Position numbers and translations under genes: made by a program
NCBI GenBank assembly: GCA_023411615.1
Contig: JAEYOR010000010.1
Coordinates: 124,001-188,000, forward strand
DNA: 64,000 nt
From: Actinomycetes bacterium
Lineage (GTDB): Bacteria; Actinomycetota; Actinomycetes; Actinomycetales; Demequinaceae
Direction of reading: 5' to 3'
The notes under the pieces: model-generated
The model's input: the letters and a program-made list of their open reading frames with translations, nothing else
Database searches by the model: none
Told to the model about the DNA's origin: nothing
Part shown: piece by piece, positions 61,894 through 64,000 of the stretch
How the letters are laid out: each line of letters opens with the position of its first letter
How positions within the stretch are numbered: position 1 is the first letter of the stretch

Positions 61894-61911
61894 GCGTGCC
61901 ACGATGGGTGA

Positions 61912-62895
61912 ATGAAGGCGATTGTTGCACAGCACGCTGGCGGTCCCGAGATGATGGAATTGCGGGACGTCCCCTCCCCCGTTTGCCCGCCCGACGCTGT
62001 CGTTGTCGCGGTCGCCGTCGCGGGGGTCAACTTCATCGACACCTACGAGCGGGCGGGGGTCTATCCCGTGGACTTTCCGCTCATTCCGGGCCGAGAAGGT
62101 TGCGGCACAGTCGTCGACGTCGGGCCCGATGTCACGTGGGCCACCGAGGGTCAACGCGTCGCATGGACGGCAAGCCCCGGATCATATGCAGAGCGCGTCG
62201 TCGTGCGTCGGGAGGATTGCTACCTCGTGCCCGACGCTGTCGACAGCGACAGTGCCGCAGCGGTCCTTCTGCAAGGCCTCACCGCGCATCTGCTGAGCAC
62301 GTCTGTCTTTCCACTCGGCCCGGCGCATACGGCGCTCATCCATGCCGGTGCAGGAGGCGTCGGCCTCTTGCTGACGCAACTGGCTCACAAGGCGGGAGCA
62401 CGTGTCATCACCACCGTGTCGACCTCTGAGAAGGCTGAACTTTCACGAGCGGCGGGGTCGGACCACGTGATTCGCTACGACACATTCGCTGACATGACGC
62501 GAGAGCTTCCCGCGGCCGTTCGTGACCTCACTGACGGCACTGGCGTCGACGTCGCATATGACGGGGTGGGCAAGGCAACCTTCGACGCTTCTCTCGGGTC
62601 GGTTGCACCACGAGGAATGCTCGTGCTCTTTGGAGGGGCATCCGGTCAAGTGCCACCTTTTGATCTTCAGCGCTTGGCGCGCCATGGATCCCTCGTTGTC
62701 ACCCGACCGTCGATGGCGCATTTCCTCCGCACCGCAGAAGAACGCGCCTGGCGTTCGCACGACGTGTTCGAAGCCGTGGCGCTGGGTGACCTCAAGATCC
62801 GCATCGGCGCTCGTTATGTTCTCGAGGAGGCCCGCGCCGCCCATGAGGCTCTCGAAGGCCGTGCCACCACCGGCAAAGTGCTCCTCACGCTCTAG
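61912..62895 (+). CDS. Zinc-free quinone oxidoreductase (MDR family)
   Basis: 327 residues. N-terminal GroES-like domain (VNFIDTYERAGVYPVDFPLIPGREGCG) and a Rossmann domain with ALIHAGAGGVGLLLTQLAHKAGA (NADPH loop). No structural-zinc cysteine lobe is seen, as in QOR enzymes. It should reduce quinones or enones with NADPH. CACGAT lies six bases before the ATG and there is no clear ribosome site, so a leaderless start is possible. Its stop shares CTAG with the PPOX gene stop. Confidence 0.9.
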   Translation: MKAIVAQHAGGPEMMELRDVPSPVCPPDAVVVAVAVAGVNFIDTYERAGVYPVDFPLIPGREGCGTVVDVGPDVTWATEGQRVAWTASPGSYAERVVVRREDCYLVPDAVDSDSAAAVLLQGLTAHLLSTSVFPLGPAHTALIHAGAGGVGLLLTQLAHKAGARVITTVSTSEKAELSRAAGSDHVIRYDTFADMTRELPAAVRDLTDGTGVDVAYDGVGKATFDASLGSVAPRGMLVLFGGASGQVPPFDLQRLARHGSLVVTRPSMAHFLRTAEERAWRSHDVFEAVALGDLKIRIGARYVLEEARAAHEALEGRATTGKVLLTL

Positions 62896-63323
62896 ACGCT
62901 GAGCTTCATTTCCTCGATGGCCGGCGGACGCGTTGAGCCGTCGTAGTAACGCAACCACACTGGCGATATAACGATGAGCGCGAAATCTTCCCGATCGACG
63001 GGCGAACCGGGCTGCACGTCGGTTGTTCTCTTAGCCCACACCTCGCGCTCCTCCCCCTCGACTACTCGTGCATGGCCTTCAATCTGGATGGTGACGGGAC
63101 CGCCGGTGCCAATGACCACAGCGACCCTCCCCTCGGTGGCGAGGTTGACGAGTTTGCGCGCTGCCCGATGCGCGAGAAACGTCACGGTCCCGTTGTCAAG
63201 AGTGATGAGATCTATCAGCGCGGCCTCGGGTGCACCATCCGGGGCGACGGTGGCCACGACGCCAAGAGGGTTCGCACGTGCAAAGGCAACGATGCTGTCG
63301 AGGGAATGCGTTTGCTCAGTCAT
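62892..63323 (-). CDS. PPOX-class (pyridoxamine 5'-phosphate oxidase-like) flavoprotein
   Basis: 143 residues with the split-barrel fold: NPLGVVATVAPDGAPEAALID, GTVTFLAHRAARKLVNLATEGRVAVVIG and ALIVISPVWLRYYDG at the C-terminus. Proteins of this kind bind FMN, F420 or haem; which one is not clear. The start follows TAGGCT by seven bases. It converges with the quinone oxidoreductase gene through a shared CTAG. Confidence 0.85.
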   Translation of the reverse strand: MTEQTHSLDSIVAFARANPLGVVATVAPDGAPEAALIDLITLDNGTVTFLAHRAARKLVNLATEGRVAVVIGTGGPVTIQIEGHARVVEGEEREVWAKRTTDVQPGSPVDREDFALIVISPVWLRYYDGSTRPPAIEEMKLSV

Positions 63324-63330
63324 GCGACGG

Positions 63331-63336
63331 AGCCTA
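63331..63336 (-). promoter_or_regulatory. -10 element TAGGCT of the PPOX gene (leaderless)
   Basis: TAGGCT, seven bases (CCGTCGC), then ATG 63323 on the minus strand. Confidence 0.55.
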
Positions 63337-63467
63337 GGTTCGTTTTCTCTTGCGGATGCGGGACTGCCAGCCTAGGCGGGCCCTTGGTCCCAACCACGCC
63401 CCCGTATGCGACGGCGTATGGTCACAACAGGCACAACGGGGTGCCTACCTCTCGGGGAGTGAGTGCA

Positions 63468-63722
63468 ATGCCGACGTATTGCGTAGACAAACATGACCCG
63501 CCGCGAACGCGGGTCCATCTAGTTCATGACTGCGATGCCGACCTTGAGTGCGTGCCGCCGCCGTATTTCCAGCTTCCCTTGGGCTGGCACCCGGATGCGG
63601 ACTCCGCACTTGAAGAGGCACACGAGTTCTATAAGGACGCGAACGCGTGCGGATGCTGCGAGGCAGAACAAAAGCCTCGATCCGCGCCGTTGCGGATCGA
63701 GGCTCCTGCGTTTGAGGGTTAG
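63468..63722 (+). CDS. 84-residue Cys/His-rich small protein, unknown function
   Basis: 84 residues from the ATG at 63468 (GGGGAG eight bases upstream; an in-frame GTG lies nine bases earlier). The pattern MPTYCV...H...C...P...LGWHP...A...A...Y...ANACGCC resembles, from memory, short uncharacterised bacterial proteins with MPxYxV at the start and an NGCxxC end. Function is unknown; the cysteines and histidines could bind metal. Its last 17 codons contain the 13-pair terminator hairpin of ctaF, read on the other strand. It shares TTAG with the ctaF stop. Confidence 0.65.
   Translation: MPTYCVDKHDPPRTRVHLVHDCDADLECVPPPYFQLPLGWHPDADSALEEAHEFYKDANACGCCEAEQKPRSAPLRIEAPAFEG
63670..63704 (-). terminator. 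Terminator of ctaF
   Basis: On the minus strand a perfect 13-pair stem AGCCTCGATCCGC / GCGGATCGAGGCT with a six-base loop is followed by TTTTGTT. It begins 14 bases after the ctaF stop and lies inside the coding end of the convergent 84-residue gene. Confidence 0.88.
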
Positions 63723-64000
63723 TGAGAGAAGCGTCCAGTACTGAACTCGAATACCCATCCGACAAGGCCGATGGTGCTCACGAGTACGGCGGGGACCATG
63801 ATCCACCATCCGACGGCGAGAGCGACGAATCCAAGCGCAGCCCCGGCGGCCAACACAATCGGCCACCACGACCAGGGTGCGAACATGCCCTGCTCACCCG
63901 CAAGGTCAGCGATCTCGGCGTCTTCACGGTCCTCGGGGCGCGTGGGGTGACGCCTGGCCAGCATGCGGAAGTACACGCCGACCATGAATGCGAGCCCTGC
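63719..64000 (-). CDS. ctaF: Cytochrome c oxidase subunit 4 (actinobacterial), N-terminus beyond the window
   Basis: 93 visible residues, open to the window edge. They read AGLAFMVGVYFRMLARR, then the conserved RPEDREDAEIADLAGEQGMFAPWSWWPIVLA, and two C-terminal membrane helices (IVLAAGAALGFVALAVGWW, IMVPAVLVSTIGLVGWVF). This is the actinobacterial-type CtaF of the aa3 oxidase. An ATG at 63985 is internal, since the frame continues upstream with matching sequence. It is normally downstream of ctaC and ctaD. A strong terminator follows its stop. Confidence 0.92.
   Translation of the reverse strand, partial: AGLAFMVGVYFRMLARRHPTRPEDREDAEIADLAGEQGMFAPWSWWPIVLAAGAALGFVALAVGWWIMVPAVLVSTIGLVGWVFEFSTGRFSH

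Overview
The window is a GC-rich stretch of an actinomycete chromosome, most likely from the Micrococcales or a neighbouring order. The evidence is the gene content and order: DUF3000-rnd-dxs, an RNA methyltransferase-APC permease-two TrkA block, DUF3159-OB-dut-DUF4193-suhB, sepH, parC/parE, rpoD, idsA-type prenyl synthase-Rv2175c-LysM-PASTA kinase-aroG, plsC, fadD15-type ligase, DEDDh/GIY-YIG nuclease-trpD-ctaE-qcrCAB. Most of this order is shared with Mycobacterium tuberculosis (around Rv2173-Rv2196 and Rv2680-Rv2703, from memory). No phage, insertion sequence, CRISPR array or rRNA gene was seen. Almost everything is housekeeping.

Layout. 1-4.7 kb: an envelope or exopolysaccharide island on the minus strand: a GGDEF diguanylate cyclase, a processive family 2 glycosyltransferase and a truncated GH18-like protein, with a palindrome-rich 189-base leader that includes a perfect CRP/GlxR-type site. 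4.8-7.25 kb: pabB-pabC bounded by two nearly identical tRNA-Val genes in inverted orientation, plus tRNA-Gly and tRNA-Cys. 7.4-11.7 kb: treY-treZ. 11.7-21 kb: zapE, gnd, DUF3000-rnd, dxs, acnA. 21-31 kb: RNA modification, K+ control, dUTPase, SuhB, SepH, a phosphodiesterase. 31-37 kb: topoisomerase IV (parC, parE) around a ThrE exporter. 37-41 kb: small transporters, yciI and rpoD. 42-49 kb: prenyl synthase, cell-wall LysM protein, PASTA kinase, class II DAHP synthase and PPi-dependent phosphofructokinase. 49-53 kb: lipid and glucose activation. 53-56.7 kb: repair nuclease, trpD and a degenerate receiver. 56.8-61 kb: ctaE-qcrCAB. 61-64 kb: sodA, a quinone oxidoreductase, a PPOX protein, an 84-residue protein and the start-truncated ctaF.

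How it works together. Chorismate metabolism recurs (aroG, pabBC, trpD). Carbon flow is represented by glk, pfp, gnd, acnA and trehalose synthesis. The respiratory chain genes (ctaE, qcrCAB, ctaF) supply the cytochrome bc-aa3 branch. Cell-wall growth is represented by SepH, the PASTA kinase, the LysM transglycosylase and isoprenoid genes.

Gene organisation is compact. Many same-strand neighbours overlap by 4 bases (ATGA/GTGA). Four of about twelve tail-to-tail pairs share their stops through a CTAG or TTAG. About fifteen genes have a TANNNT-like -10 hexamer only 6-8 bases before the start codon and usually no Shine-Dalgarno sequence, which points to widespread leaderless mRNAs and was used to choose several starts. 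The least explained DNA is the leader before the glycosyltransferase and a 306-base gap between the nuclease and trpD that can fold into mutually exclusive hairpins.
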